Below, piece by piece: positions 52,844-61,952 of a stretch of 64,000 nt of DNA. This DNA is from Lachnospiraceae bacterium (GTDB lineage Bacteria > Bacillota > Clostridia > Lachnospirales > Lachnospiraceae), in contig CAJTDK010000010.1 of assembly GCA_910575105.1 (NCBI GenBank), positions 84,388 to 148,387 of the forward strand, given 5' to 3'. Position 1 is the stretch's first letter. Every line of letters begins with the position of its first letter. The position numbers were made by a program, and so were the translations under genes. The notes below the pieces were generated by a model. The model did not search any database. It worked only from the letters and a program-made list of their open reading frames with translations, and was not told the DNA's origin.

Positions 52844-54871
52844 TCAATGGCTTTTTGGTAAAGCGATTTCCTCACCACTTTCTTTTGATAACACATATAT
52901 ATTTCCTGTATCACAAGTAACAGACATTGCAGGTATATGACTGATCAATTTTTTGTTATTCCCGTCCTTGCCGCAGGAATACAAGTCTCCGCCGTCCGTC
53001 CTGGAAATATAATAGATTGACTGCTCATCCATGCAGAAATCATATGCAACTATATTTTCATAAGTGTAAGTTTCATTACTGGAAACGTCATATCTTGTTA
53101 AAACCCCCTGTTCATTTTTGTAAAAGATGCTTTCCCCGTCGAATGAAATATTTCCGTTTGCAGGAATGCCTGGCTTTACAGTTTTTCCGGTATACCGGTT
53201 TACTTTTGTTATGCCATCATTGCCAATGAAAAACAGGTTATCGTCATTCAGGAAAAAAGCGTGGTGAAAATCCAGGAACTTCCATTTATCCCCCGTTTCA
53301 TATTCAATGCCCAAAAGAGAACGCCCGGAATTGGTCATCTGCTCAAAAATTGTTTTTTCCTCAAAAGTATTCAGATTCAACTCTACAACCGACACTTTCG
53401 TTATATTGCTGTTATAGTTTCCCACCCGGTTGACATAGCTTTCCATAACCGATGTGGTGTAATACAGATATGGCGGACACACATAAAACGCGCATATTTC
53501 TTCTTCATCAGAAAATACCCCAAACATAGGGGAACGCGCTAAAGGATATGTTTCCCCCGTGGAAGTATTTTTGAGAGAATAACCAAAATTCCCTGCATCC
53601 CGTATGACTTCATATCCCATACAGTCATACCCAAAGGGCACGCTGTAGCCTGCCGATGAATTATAGACAACGCTTCCCGTTTTTCCACGGCCTGAACATC
53701 CCGTCACTGCCAATGCCAGGCCAAACATGACAACGAAAGCCGCCCCACGCTTCTTTTGCCCTGATTTCATCAGCCATCTGTTAGAATTGCGCTGTAAAAT
53801 CCAGACAACAGCCAAAGTACACAAAAGCACGGATACAAAGAGCAAGATCAATAGCGTAACCGTGCCAACCTCTGCAAAAATAATTTTCTCATCACCCGTC
53901 AGGGCATCGCTCATAACAATATCCCCTGCAAAAAAGTCTGTTCCAAGCAGAAACGGCAGCGGCAGAGGCAGACGGTAAATGCTGGTCTTCGATAAGCCTA
54001 TATAGGGAATAATCACGGACACCGCACCTGTAAGCAGGGTGACCGCATATTTTTTTACCAAAACAGAAATAAACATCAGGAGTATCGCAAGAAACACGCC
54101 GCCAAACATCCGGAGCAGCCCTATAGATACATATCCCTCCAGCAGCGACATACCCTTGCTGCTGCCTGCAAAGTGACGAATACTCTGAATCGGATAATCC
54201 CCATCCGGCAGTCCGTATTTAAACCTGTAAAATCCGTATTCAATAAGCGAAATGCAAAGCGACAGGAAAAGAACAACCATGGTAATAATGAGCAGCTTAT
54301 ACAGAGCGCTTTTTCGCCCCTCCCTTGCAGTCAGAATCAGGGTGTCCATCTGGCAGCTGTACTCAGAACAGAAAACAGGCGTAGCAATCAGCAAAATGCC
54401 AAGGAAGAGAATGAAATTAAGCGTGTCTTTGCCAAGAAGCCCCATCCATCCGTTTGTCTGGAGAAAACAGCGGTTCCCCGCATTTTCGCAGATATAGAGA
54501 TATTGCTGATAGATAACCTCAAATCCATTTTGACGCTCCAGAACCTTCTCTATTTCCCGGCTCTCTTTTTTATATTCACTTTCACTGATCTTCCCGTCAT
54601 AGTAGTTCTCCAAAAGGCTGTTCTGCCTCTCCTTAGCTTTTGCAATCCTCTCCGCCTCCTGCTCCAGATAAAGAGAAGATTCCTCGGTGCAGTATCCGTT
54701 TACCTTTTCCAGATACCATTCATATTCATTTTTATACTGCTCCATTGCTATGTCTATAGGGTTGTCGGACAAGGCAAGCCAGACCGTGCCAAAGAGCAGG
54801 ACAAGGGCAATATAGAACAGCCCCCTTTGACAGAGCATAATCTTTTTTACTTCGTACATAAATCCAGACAT
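52844..54871 (-). CDS. ABC-2-type permease fused to a lipoprotein-like beta-propeller domain
   Basis: A 675-residue protein. Residues 15-35 form a first helix, 40-120 a charged outside coiled region, and 150-360 five or six more helices of the ABC-2 type. Near residue 380 a hydrophobic stretch ends in LALAVTGCSG, which has exactly the form of a lipobox (Cys392). The remaining 280 residues are beta-propeller-like with repeats around tyrosine (GDLYSCGKDGNNKKLISH), as in DUF5050 proteins. It looks like a permease gene fused to a lipoprotein gene. It overlaps the upstream permease by 25 bases. Confidence 0.7.
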   Translation of the reverse strand: MSGFMYEVKKIMLCQRGLFYIALVLLFGTVWLALSDNPIDIAMEQYKNEYEWYLEKVNGYCTEESSLYLEQEAERIAKAKERQNSLLENYYDGKISESEYKKESREIEKVLERQNGFEVIYQQYLYICENAGNRCFLQTNGWMGLLGKDTLNFILFLGILLIATPVFCSEYSCQMDTLILTAREGRKSALYKLLIITMVVLFLSLCISLIEYGFYRFKYGLPDGDYPIQSIRHFAGSSKGMSLLEGYVSIGLLRMFGGVFLAILLMFISVLVKKYAVTLLTGAVSVIIPYIGLSKTSIYRLPLPLPFLLGTDFFAGDIVMSDALTGDEKIIFAEVGTVTLLILLFVSVLLCTLAVVWILQRNSNRWLMKSGQKKRGAAFVVMFGLALAVTGCSGRGKTGSVVYNSSAGYSVPFGYDCMGYEVIRDAGNFGYSLKNTSTGETYPLARSPMFGVFSDEEEICAFYVCPPYLYYTTSVMESYVNRVGNYNSNITKVSVVELNLNTFEEKTIFEQMTNSGRSLLGIEYETGDKWKFLDFHHAFFLNDDNLFFIGNDGITKVNRYTGKTVKPGIPANGNISFDGESIFYKNEQGVLTRYDVSSNETYTYENIVAYDFCMDEQSIYYISRTDGGDLYSCGKDGNNKKLISHIPAMSVTCDTGNIYVLSKESGEEIALPKSH

Positions 54872-56088
54872 TTTATCCTCCTTTCCCGGCAGTAAGAGTT
54901 CCTTTTAGAAAGCATCATCATTGCCGTTATGGAAACCACCCCTACGGTTATGGCAAATATAATTGCTGCCTGGAAACTCTGTACCGGATATCCTGCAAAA
55001 CCAATAAACTCGGTCTTGCCAAATAGTATGCGGTTAACAAGCAGCGAATACGGGTTTATGATTTTGAGCCAGGTATTACTGAAGCAGCTCTGTGACGCAC
55101 CTATAATAATGAAACACAGGGCTACTCCGAAATCAGCGACAAACGGAACAAGGGCATTACGCCCAAAAAAGGAAATCAATAGAAACACCATGCTCATCGT
55201 CCATACGCCCACTGCCCTTATCACTGCGGACAGAATCGCATATTGCCACAAATTACAGTTTACCGCAGCCGTGCTGAAATTGCTGACAGCATACAGCGGA
55301 AGATTTCCTCCTTCCGCCGTTCCGAAGAAATACACAAAGCCAATATAATCCACAACAGAAAACCATATGGCCACACTGATCACAAGCAAAGAAGCCGCAG
55401 TAATTTTAGCAAATGTGGTCTTTTTACCGCCGCCCGGATTTGTCAGCAGCAGCATATCCATCTGTGTTTCCTTTTCGCAGACAAAGGTACTGACAACCCC
55501 GTACAGACAAAGAAATAAAACCAATATGCCCGAAAAATCATAGTTCAGATAATAGTTATACATTTCCTCATAGGCAAAGGCTTTTATGCTCCGCCCGGAA
55601 TAAAGGTTATAGATCACACTGTTTTTACGTACTTCTACAGTCTGCCCCCGTTCTTTGTAAACAGCGGCATTTTCCTTTGCCCTCTCTGCCACTTGAAGCG
55701 CATAAGTCCGATAATGATAGAAATATTCCATAGGCTCCACATAGTATTTTTCCAGGATATTCCGGTCGCTGTATATATTCCCCGTCATCATATCCGGATT
55801 GTCTTTGGCTGTGCTTGCTGTCATATCAGCCGTAGCGTCTGCTAACGGCTGATATACGGAAAGAAGATGATCGATTTTTTCAGCAGTGATCTCCCCTCTG
55901 TAATCCTCATAAAGATGCCAATACACGCTGTTCCAACTACGGCTGTCATTTCCGTCCGCCAGGTAGGAATACGAGTGGAATTCGCTGTTTATTTTGAACA
56001 GGTTTATTACACTGAACAATATGAATACAACAAGTATTGACCGCTTGCAGAATAATTTGTAAAATTCATATTTGATTAAGCGTGTCAT
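54847..56088 (-). CDS. ABC-2-type transporter permease
   Basis: A 413-residue permease: first helix residues 16-30, a long outside helical domain (35-170), then five or six helices (SGILVLFLCLYGVVSTFVC, LLVISVAIWFSVVDYIG and others). The layout equals that of the N-terminal half of the downstream fused permease, and both share a CEKETQMDMLLLT/CQMDTLILT element. The two likely form a heterodimer with the upstream ATPase. Confidence 0.8.
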   Translation of the reverse strand: MTRLIKYEFYKLFCKRSILVVFILFSVINLFKINSEFHSYSYLADGNDSRSWNSVYWHLYEDYRGEITAEKIDHLLSVYQPLADATADMTASTAKDNPDMMTGNIYSDRNILEKYYVEPMEYFYHYRTYALQVAERAKENAAVYKERGQTVEVRKNSVIYNLYSGRSIKAFAYEEMYNYYLNYDFSGILVLFLCLYGVVSTFVCEKETQMDMLLLTNPGGGKKTTFAKITAASLLVISVAIWFSVVDYIGFVYFFGTAEGGNLPLYAVSNFSTAAVNCNLWQYAILSAVIRAVGVWTMSMVFLLISFFGRNALVPFVADFGVALCFIIIGASQSCFSNTWLKIINPYSLLVNRILFGKTEFIGFAGYPVQSFQAAIIFAITVGVVSITAMMMLSKRNSYCRERRIKCLDLCTK

Positions 56089-56143
56089 ATTATCTCTCCC
56101 TTAACTCATTGCCCACGGTGGGTCTTGCGACTCTCGCGGCATT

Positions 56144-56190
56144 CGCCAAATGGACATGCAAGCATGTCCGCTTGGCTCATTGCCCGCGGA
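56144..56190. repeat. Palindromic repeat, copy 2
   Basis: Second copy of the 48-bp palindromic sequence (see 52795-52842). It overlaps the stop codon of the ABC ATPase gene, so copies bracket the two permease genes. CCAAATGGACATGC pairs imperfectly with GCATGTCCGCTTGG. Confidence 0.65.
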
Positions 56191-57040
56191 AGTAATACAG
56201 AAATACATCTTCCAGGTTAGGGGAAACCTTTACTGCGTCTGAAGCAGGCAGCATATCGCTTACGATTCTTACTAAAAAGCGTTCCCCCTGCTGTTTCATA
56301 TTGCTGACATAATATTGGCTTCCTAGTCTGGCAGCGTCTTCCCCGTTTACTGACACCTCCCACACTTTCCCATAGATATTCTGTTCTAATGTGTCGGTAG
56401 TTCCCTGGGTTATTAAAGAGCCTTCCTTTAAGATCATAATCTCCTTTGCGATACACTCCACATCGGAAACGATATGGGTGGCCAGCAAAACTGTACGCCC
56501 CTGTGCGAATTTTGAGATCAGGTTGCGAAAGCGGATACGTTCACTGGGATCAAGCCCTGCTGTCGGCTCATCCAAAATAAGAATTTCAGGATCGCCCAGC
56601 ATCGCCTGGACAATGCCGACCCTCTGCCGCATGCCGCCGGAAAGAGCGCCAATCTTTTTATCTTTAGCATCTGAAAGATTGACAATGTCCAGAAGCTCCA
56701 AAGCCCGTTTTTTTCCCTGTTCGTCAGAGATTCCTTTCAGCGCGCACATATACAGCAAAAAATCCATCACTGTAAAATCCCGGTAGAAAATAGGATATTG
56801 CGGCATATATCCGATTTTTGACAGGAAGTCCTTACCCAATGTTCCTGCATCCTGCCCGTCAATCAAAACCGTTCCGCCATTGCTTCCTAAAATACCCACA
56901 AAGATATTGATCAGTGTCGTCTTTCCCGCGCCGTTAGCGCCCAAAAGTCCATAGACACCCTCCGTAAGATCCGTGGTAAAATCCTTCAGGGCATACTTGC
57001 CCTTATACTGCTTTGAAACATTTCGAAATGATATTTTCAT
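56177..57040 (-). CDS. ABC transporter ATPase
   Basis: About 287 residues from MKISFRNVSKQYKGK (AGGGGG ten bases before ATG 57040; a TTG one codon earlier is less likely). Walker A GANGAGKTT, signature [11 protein letters not shown], Walker B ILILDEPTAGLD, H-loop LLATHIVSD. It is of the drug/bacteriocin-export class (CcmA-like) with a C-terminal extension. It powers the two permeases encoded downstream. Confidence 0.9.
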   Translation of the reverse strand: MKISFRNVSKQYKGKYALKDFTTDLTEGVYGLLGANGAGKTTLINIFVGILGSNGGTVLIDGQDAGTLGKDFLSKIGYMPQYPIFYRDFTVMDFLLYMCALKGISDEQGKKRALELLDIVNLSDAKDKKIGALSGGMRQRVGIVQAMLGDPEILILDEPTAGLDPSERIRFRNLISKFAQGRTVLLATHIVSDVECIAKEIMILKEGSLITQGTTDTLEQNIYGKVWEVSVNGEDAARLGSQYYVSNMKQQGERFLVRIVSDMLPASDAVKVSPNLEDVFLYYFRGQ

Positions 57041-57046
57041 CAAGAA

Positions 57047-58309
57047 TTACCCCCTAAAGCCAAAGGTTGTTATCAAGGTGCTTACCTCGTCAATACCCCG
57101 TCCAAGTACAACGATACAGGTGCCGGATTCATCCAAAATCAAAATCTGTGGAACACGCAGGAAATAGGTACTGTTGCTGTCCTGAACGGTTTCCGTATGG
57201 ATACTTTTTCCCGATGCCGTATCATAAATGTTGATTGTAACACTGCTTTCCTTCAAAATAGCAGCAGCCACATATTTTCCCTGCCTGGAGCAGTAAACAC
57301 CGTCTTTTCCCTCACTGCGGCTTGAGAACGACATCGTATTTTCTGTATTGGATACGGTATCAAGCATCAGCAGGGTTCCATTATTTTCGTCAAAGCTCTG
57401 GGGCATAATAAGCAGGTTTCCGCCCTTTTGCACTTCTTCCGTATCTACTTTATAATCCCCCTTTTTGGTAATCGTGAGATTTGCGCTGTCAGTGGATACT
57501 GTACCATAAACACTGACCCCATCCCCGCCAATGGAAGGTTCTGTAGCCATGCCTACATAGACTAAAGTGTTGTTCCCCGTAAAGGTAAGGCTGTCCATGG
57601 TTGCAATCTGCATATTACCTGCCGTGCCTTCTTCGGAATAGTTCAGAATGGTGCGAACCTTCCGGGAAGAAATATCATAAAGGTAAAGCCCCTGAAGTCC
57701 GCCGAAAGCAACCTGTTTTCCGTCCTGTGAAATAGCGATCCCTGCGACCTGCGAGGTAAAATCGTCACTTAATAATCCGCTAAAGGAAATGGTATCCTGA
57801 ACAGCAAAGTCCTTATTCAGTATGTATCCATTGATACCACCGCTTTCTGATGCAGCAAACGAACCGTTGCTGCCTCCGCCAGCCTTTCCCTGACCCACAA
57901 TAAAGTAGCCGTCTGTAAAGGTCTGTACGCATAAATCTTCCATGGAAATATCCGCACTTGCGATTGTTTCGCCTTTCCTCATATCGTAAAGATAAAGTTT
58001 ATCCGCCGCAACGATAATCCGGCTTCCATCGGCATAATAGCAGCCGCTGACCTTTCCTGAAAAAGCGGAATCCTTGAACCTACTGACCGCCATAATATTT
58101 TTATCTGTGCCGTTATCCTGCTGATCAATCACGTTCATTTCGCTGCTTTCATTTCCGGTATTTTCCGATGAATCATCTTCTACGGATTGCGGTTCCATGT
58201 TTATGGCTCCATTTTCAGAGCTGTTCCCATTCTCCTGTCTGTTTCCACAGGCCGACAGATGAAACGCCAAAGCAAACATAAGTATCATACACATCCATTT
58301 TGTTTTCAT
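57047..58309 (-). CDS. Beta-propeller lipoprotein of the ABC cassette
   Basis: A 420-residue lipoprotein (signal ending LSACGNRQ) with an Asn/Ser/Glu-rich linker to about residue 70, then WD40/quinoprotein-like repeats (RIIVAADKLYLYDMRKGETI, KQVAFGGLQGLYLYDISSRK). Such propellers usually bind partner proteins or ligands outside the cell. It starts two bases after the other lipoprotein ends, and the ATPase gene follows closely. It likely works with the similar domain fused to the second permease. Confidence 0.75.
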   Translation of the reverse strand: MKTKWMCMILMFALAFHLSACGNRQENGNSSENGAINMEPQSVEDDSSENTGNESSEMNVIDQQDNGTDKNIMAVSRFKDSAFSGKVSGCYYADGSRIIVAADKLYLYDMRKGETIASADISMEDLCVQTFTDGYFIVGQGKAGGGSNGSFAASESGGINGYILNKDFAVQDTISFSGLLSDDFTSQVAGIAISQDGKQVAFGGLQGLYLYDISSRKVRTILNYSEEGTAGNMQIATMDSLTFTGNNTLVYVGMATEPSIGGDGVSVYGTVSTDSANLTITKKGDYKVDTEEVQKGGNLLIMPQSFDENNGTLLMLDTVSNTENTMSFSSRSEGKDGVYCSRQGKYVAAAILKESSVTINIYDTASGKSIHTETVQDSNSTYFLRVPQILILDESGTCIVVLGRGIDEVSTLITTFGFRG

Positions 58310-58311
58310 TT

Positions 58312-59358
58312 TTAGTCCTCCTTGTATAATAAAACTGAACCGGTTTTACTTGTAACTGAATTTCCGTCTGCTACGACGGCTGTCGCATAAAAAGTATTGA
58401 AACCACCCAGCTTATCGGTATCTATGGTTGCTTCAATGATCCACACATTTCCTTTGCTTAATGTGACATCACAGGAAACCGCTTCATCAAAAGATATAGG
58501 CTTATGGTTTAAGAAAAATGATATGCCATATCTTGCGCCTGGCGTTCCACAAAGGGTGTAGCGCACGGTAAGCGTATCTTTCCCGGTAAGGTTGATATTG
58601 TCATACACCACCTCGCCATCATGGGTCATCGTCCAATAAACACTGTTATCCAGGGTATCCATCGTAACGCCATCCCATCCTGCTTTCACAAGCTCATTCT
58701 CAAGAAAAGAGGAAGTGACTTTTTCCTCTGAAATGCTGACATCACGAAAAGCAGTTATACTTTCTCCATTAATGCTGTCATTTTCCGGAGCATCCTCATT
58801 AAAATGCAGTTTCAGCACCCTTTCAAAACTCTGATGATACCAGCCATAGCTTGAGGTTTCTTTCATATCAGGCTGGAAATCGGGCCTGGTGACGCTCACA
58901 ACTGTCATATTCAGGGTATCGCCCTTTTTCCCTGTGTCCGGTGTGAACACAAAGGAAAATTTCTCCTCATGCTTTTCTGATGTCCGGAAGCAGTGGAGAT
59001 ACTCGTATTCCGCCCCCGTGTCGTTCACCTTGTAGGCTTGCGGCTTTCCGTCCAAAAAAAGCAAGAATCCAATGCTGTCCAATTTCCCTTCTGATGAAAA
59101 CTGATAGTCCAGGACAAATTCTCCGCCATTATACTCATAAGGCAAAACACTCTGGTCATCCGCTCTGGCAGGATCCGCTTCCCCATGGCTGAGAAACCCT
59201 AAATCTCCGTCCTCCTGCGCCCCGGCGAATGGGTCTTCTTCTATATCTTCTATATTTTGCGGCGGGGCATTCTCGTCCGCAATGTTATAATTTCCGCAGG
59301 CCGCCACAGCAAAGGGCAAAACAAAAATCATAGCTAATGATAAGAATCGCTTTCGCAT
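58312..59358 (-). CDS. Lipoprotein of the ABC cassette, unknown fold
   Basis: A 348-residue lipoprotein (signal ending AVAACGNY) with an acidic N-terminal linker and beta-sandwich-like segments (GFLLFLDGKPQAYKVND, LTVRYTLCGTPGARYGISFF). It has no recognised family. AGGAGG precedes ATG 59358. It is the first gene of the five-gene cassette and lies immediately downstream of the direct-repeat operator at 59403-59424. Confidence 0.65.
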   Translation of the reverse strand: MRKRFLSLAMIFVLPFAVAACGNYNIADENAPPQNIEDIEEDPFAGAQEDGDLGFLSHGEADPARADDQSVLPYEYNGGEFVLDYQFSSEGKLDSIGFLLFLDGKPQAYKVNDTGAEYEYLHCFRTSEKHEEKFSFVFTPDTGKKGDTLNMTVVSVTRPDFQPDMKETSSYGWYHQSFERVLKLHFNEDAPENDSINGESITAFRDVSISEEKVTSSFLENELVKAGWDGVTMDTLDNSVYWTMTHDGEVVYDNINLTGKDTLTVRYTLCGTPGARYGISFFLNHKPISFDEAVSCDVTLSKGNVWIIEATIDTDKLGGFNTFYATAVVADGNSVTSKTGSVLLYKED

Positions 59359-59393
59359 CGTCCATCCTCCTACTTGTTTTATATTCGACTTTC

Positions 59394-59424
59394 ATTATAA
59401 AAACCAAAAGTCAAAATGTGGTCA
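59394..59424 (-). promoter_or_regulatory. Promoter and direct-repeat operator of the ABC cassette
   Basis: On the minus strand TTGACCACATTTTGAC begins a 22-bp site with two TTGAC units 11 bp apart (59403-59424). TATAAT follows at 59394-59399. The same site, 19 of 22 bases identical, stands before the response regulator gene at 62655-62676. Confidence 0.7.
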
Positions 59425-59465
59425 AGGAATAGAAAAAAATTTGCAGAGAAACAGCTTAGTTTTTT

Positions 59466-59513
59466 ACATAAAGAGAGCCAACAAACTGTGATTTCTCACA
59501 AGTCTGTTGGCTC
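59466..59513 (-). terminator. Terminator after clpP-like gene
   Basis: GAGCCAACA and TGTTGGCTC (59505-59513 and 59475-59483) pair across about 21 bases that form extra short stems, followed by TCTTTATG on the minus strand. It insulates the AraC-ClpP unit from the ABC cassette. Confidence 0.6.
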
Positions 59514-59577
59514 TGCATCTGTATGTCTGGCTCTTTAATGAGGTATTTGTTCTTTTCAAGCGGCGATACGAGCAAAA

Positions 59578-60168
59578 TCAACGCTTCTTTAATATTTTAT
59601 CAATCAGGCCAAAATCCATTGCTTCTTTTGCTGTCATATAATTATCACGTTCGGTTGCAACAGCAACCTCATCAATACTTTTTCCTGTATTTTCTGACAA
59701 AATAGTATTTAATCTTTTTTTACTTTTTTGTATATGGTCAGATGTAATTTTTATATCGGTTGCCTGTCCCTGAATTCCATTTCCATGAATGGCAGGTTGA
59801 TGTATCATAATTTCTGCATTAGGCAAAGCAAGACGTTTTCCCTTTGTACCTCCTGCCAATAAAAAGGCTCCAAAACTTGCGGCAAGACCTATACATATTG
59901 TTGATACATCACATTTGACATATTGCATTGTGTCATAAATAGCAAAACCCGCCGAAACAGAGCCGCCTGGACTATTTATATATAATTGAATGTCTTTTCC
60001 TGGGTCTTGGGCTTCTAAAAACAGCATTTGTGCGATAATCAAACTTGCTGAAACATCACTTACTTCTTCTCCTAAAAAAACAATTCTATCGGACAATAGT
60101 CTTGAAAAAATATCATAACTTCGTTCTCCTCGGCTTGTCTGTTCAATAACATACGGAATTGTACTCAT
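59578..60168 (-). CDS. ClpP-family serine protease (accessory copy)
   Basis: A 196-residue ClpP with an intact catalytic triad: Ser98 in [11 protein letters not shown], His123 in IMIHQPA and Asp175 in TERDNYM. Also visible are [13 protein letters not shown] and the handle helix. It would form the barrel that degrades proteins fed by a Clp ATPase, none of which is encoded here. The reading frame is AT-rich, and its start overlaps the stop of an AraC-type gene by four bases, unlike the housekeeping clpP-clpX arrangement. A mobile-element-associated paralogue is likely. Confidence 0.85.
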   Translation of the reverse strand: MSTIPYVIEQTSRGERSYDIFSRLLSDRIVFLGEEVSDVSASLIIAQMLFLEAQDPGKDIQLYINSPGGSVSAGFAIYDTMQYVKCDVSTICIGLAASFGAFLLAGGTKGKRLALPNAEIMIHQPAIHGNGIQGQATDIKITSDHIQKSKKRLNTILSENTGKSIDEVAVATERDNYMTAKEAMDFGLIDKILKKR

Positions 60169-60581
60169 GCTGCCAATTTACCTCCTGCTAAATAATACAT
60201 AAATGAGTATCCATTAAACGAACCCATCATACATATCTTCGATTGTTTAGGATAGAACACACCATTTTTTCGATAAATATTAGGCGTGCATTCATATAAC
60301 TGTTTAAAAGCTAATGTGAATGCTTGCTGTGAATCATAATGTGCTTCATAAGCAATTTCAACAATGGGCTGCTCTGTTTCTACAAGTTTTTGAGCAGCCA
60401 AAGACAGCCTACGCCCCTGTATGTATTTATAAACCGTACATTTTGTTTCTTCAGTAAAAATTCTGGCTATATAAAATTTTGAATAATTTAATGCGTTTGC
60501 TATTTTATCAAGCGACAAATCCTCGTTAATGTACGTTTCTATATAGTCTACTATTTTTTCTACAACTGCATTATTGTTCAT
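60165..60581 (-). CDS. AraC-family HTH protein
   Basis: About 138 residues from MNNNAVVEK (AAAGGAG eight bases before). It consists almost only of the two AraC helix-turn-helix motifs ([41 protein letters not shown]), with no sensing domain but a 30-residue C-terminal tail. It could activate its own unit or respond to ClpP. Its end overlaps the clpP-like start. The upstream leader is AT-rich with an extended -10, TGTTATATT. Confidence 0.8.
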   Translation of the reverse strand: MNNNAVVEKIVDYIETYINEDLSLDKIANALNYSKFYIARIFTEETKCTVYKYIQGRRLSLAAQKLVETEQPIVEIAYEAHYDSQQAFTLAFKQLYECTPNIYRKNGVFYPKQSKICMMGSFNGYSFMYYLAGGKLAA

Positions 60582-60674
60582 ATATGACACTCCTTTCCCT
60601 ATTTAATATAACATAACTTTTTAAAATTATCTTAATAGAAATTGCCCTAATTAGAAACCAGAAAAGCCACAGAA

Positions 60675-61952
60675 TCATCCTGCCTCCATTTTGTGGACTG
60701 CAAGTTTAATTGTTACACAACCTCCACTGGGAACAATATTTGAAAGTTCTAAACTTCCGCCGTGTTTCTGGCTAAGGACACGGCTTGTAGCCAATCCCAG
60801 GCCCATATGCTCTCCTGTTTTATCCTCAGAATAAAGAAAGGTGTTCTTTTTACGGAGCATTGCCCTTGAAAAACCTTTGCCATCGTCTGATATGGTTATC
60901 ATAAGCATACCATCGGTAAGGGAGTACCCAAAATTCACCTTGCTTTTGGCATATCGAATGGCATTAGAAAAGATATTCTCGACAATACGGTAAAAGATCT
61001 GCTCGTCTAATTTCACTTGACATTCGGATATGGCAGAATGGTATGCAATCTCTAGACTATGTTGTTTGGCAAAAAATGAAAGACTTTCCGTAGCTCTTCT
61101 TAAAAAGTCCGGTAACTGAACTACGGAATACTTTGTTTCCGTTTCTTCAATCGCATTCAGGTCACGGATATAATCTGTATAATGTTCAAGCCGTTTTGCC
61201 GTTACCGCAAGGTTAGACAGTGTATGCCGCAATTCTTCGTCATTCAGATTTCCATCTGCCAGGCATTGCTGCATATATTCCACATATCCCTCAACAATCG
61301 CAATGGGATTTCTGAGGTCATGTGCCACTGATGCCTGCAGGATTCTGCGCTGCTCGATCATGTTCCATAGCTGACGGTTGTTATCATAGAGCGCCTGCCG
61401 CATTTCTTCAAAAGCGGTACAGAGCCTTCCTAATTCATCATTCCTGTTATAATCAACCGTAAAATCAAGGTCTTGCTCCCGAATATGTTTTGTTGCATCG
61501 GCAAGAACCTGAATGGGCGGTGACAGTTCTTTCCTGTAAAACCACCATGCGCACAGCATGATACCTGTAATGGAATAGACAAAAGGAAACAGCACCATAG
61601 AAATGCCTGCCATTCTGTATACGAACTTTTGCTTTGGGCGAAGCGCTGAAAAGCCGGACTCGATTTTCTCTATTATGAATTCCGTATTCTCCAGAGCTAT
61701 ATCCACTCCGGTAGGAACGATCATACCCACTTGGGCAGGTTCGTCAAGGATAACCCTCTGCCCTCCCTCTAATACCCTCCCGTCCGCTGTGACCGTCCGG
61801 GTATTCAACCAGACTTCCTGAGAATCTGGAAGTATCACTTTCTGTATACGATAGCATCCATAAATCGTCAGGACAGATGCCGCAAAAACAAGAAACATTG
61901 TAGCAGCTACCGCACAGATAAAAGCTCTTTTCATTGATCCGGGTTTCCTCAT
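60675..61952 (-). CDS. Sensor histidine kinase
   Basis: About 425 residues. Two membrane helices (residues about 10-32 and 115-140) flank an outside domain with VWLNTRTVTADGRVLEGGQR. A HAMP region, H-box QASVAHDLRNPIAIVEGYV, and ATPase motifs ENIFSNAIRYA, DDGKGFS and GLGLATSR follow. The chosen start ATGAGG overlaps the response-regulator stop by four bases; an earlier ATG at 61979 is possible. It pairs with the upstream regulator. Confidence 0.85.
   Translation of the reverse strand: MRKPGSMKRAFICAVAATMFLVFAASVLTIYGCYRIQKVILPDSQEVWLNTRTVTADGRVLEGGQRVILDEPAQVGMIVPTGVDIALENTEFIIEKIESGFSALRPKQKFVYRMAGISMVLFPFVYSITGIMLCAWWFYRKELSPPIQVLADATKHIREQDLDFTVDYNRNDELGRLCTAFEEMRQALYDNNRQLWNMIEQRRILQASVAHDLRNPIAIVEGYVEYMQQCLADGNLNDEELRHTLSNLAVTAKRLEHYTDYIRDLNAIEETETKYSVVQLPDFLRRATESLSFFAKQHSLEIAYHSAISECQVKLDEQIFYRIVENIFSNAIRYAKSKVNFGYSLTDGMLMITISDDGKGFSRAMLRKKNTFLYSEDKTGEHMGLGLATSRVLSQKHGGSLELSNIVPSGGCVTIKLAVHKMEAG

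Noticed and set aside
54173..54895. A 240-codon + strand frame
   Set aside because: Antisense to the propeller-permease gene, whose start and membrane pattern are clear.
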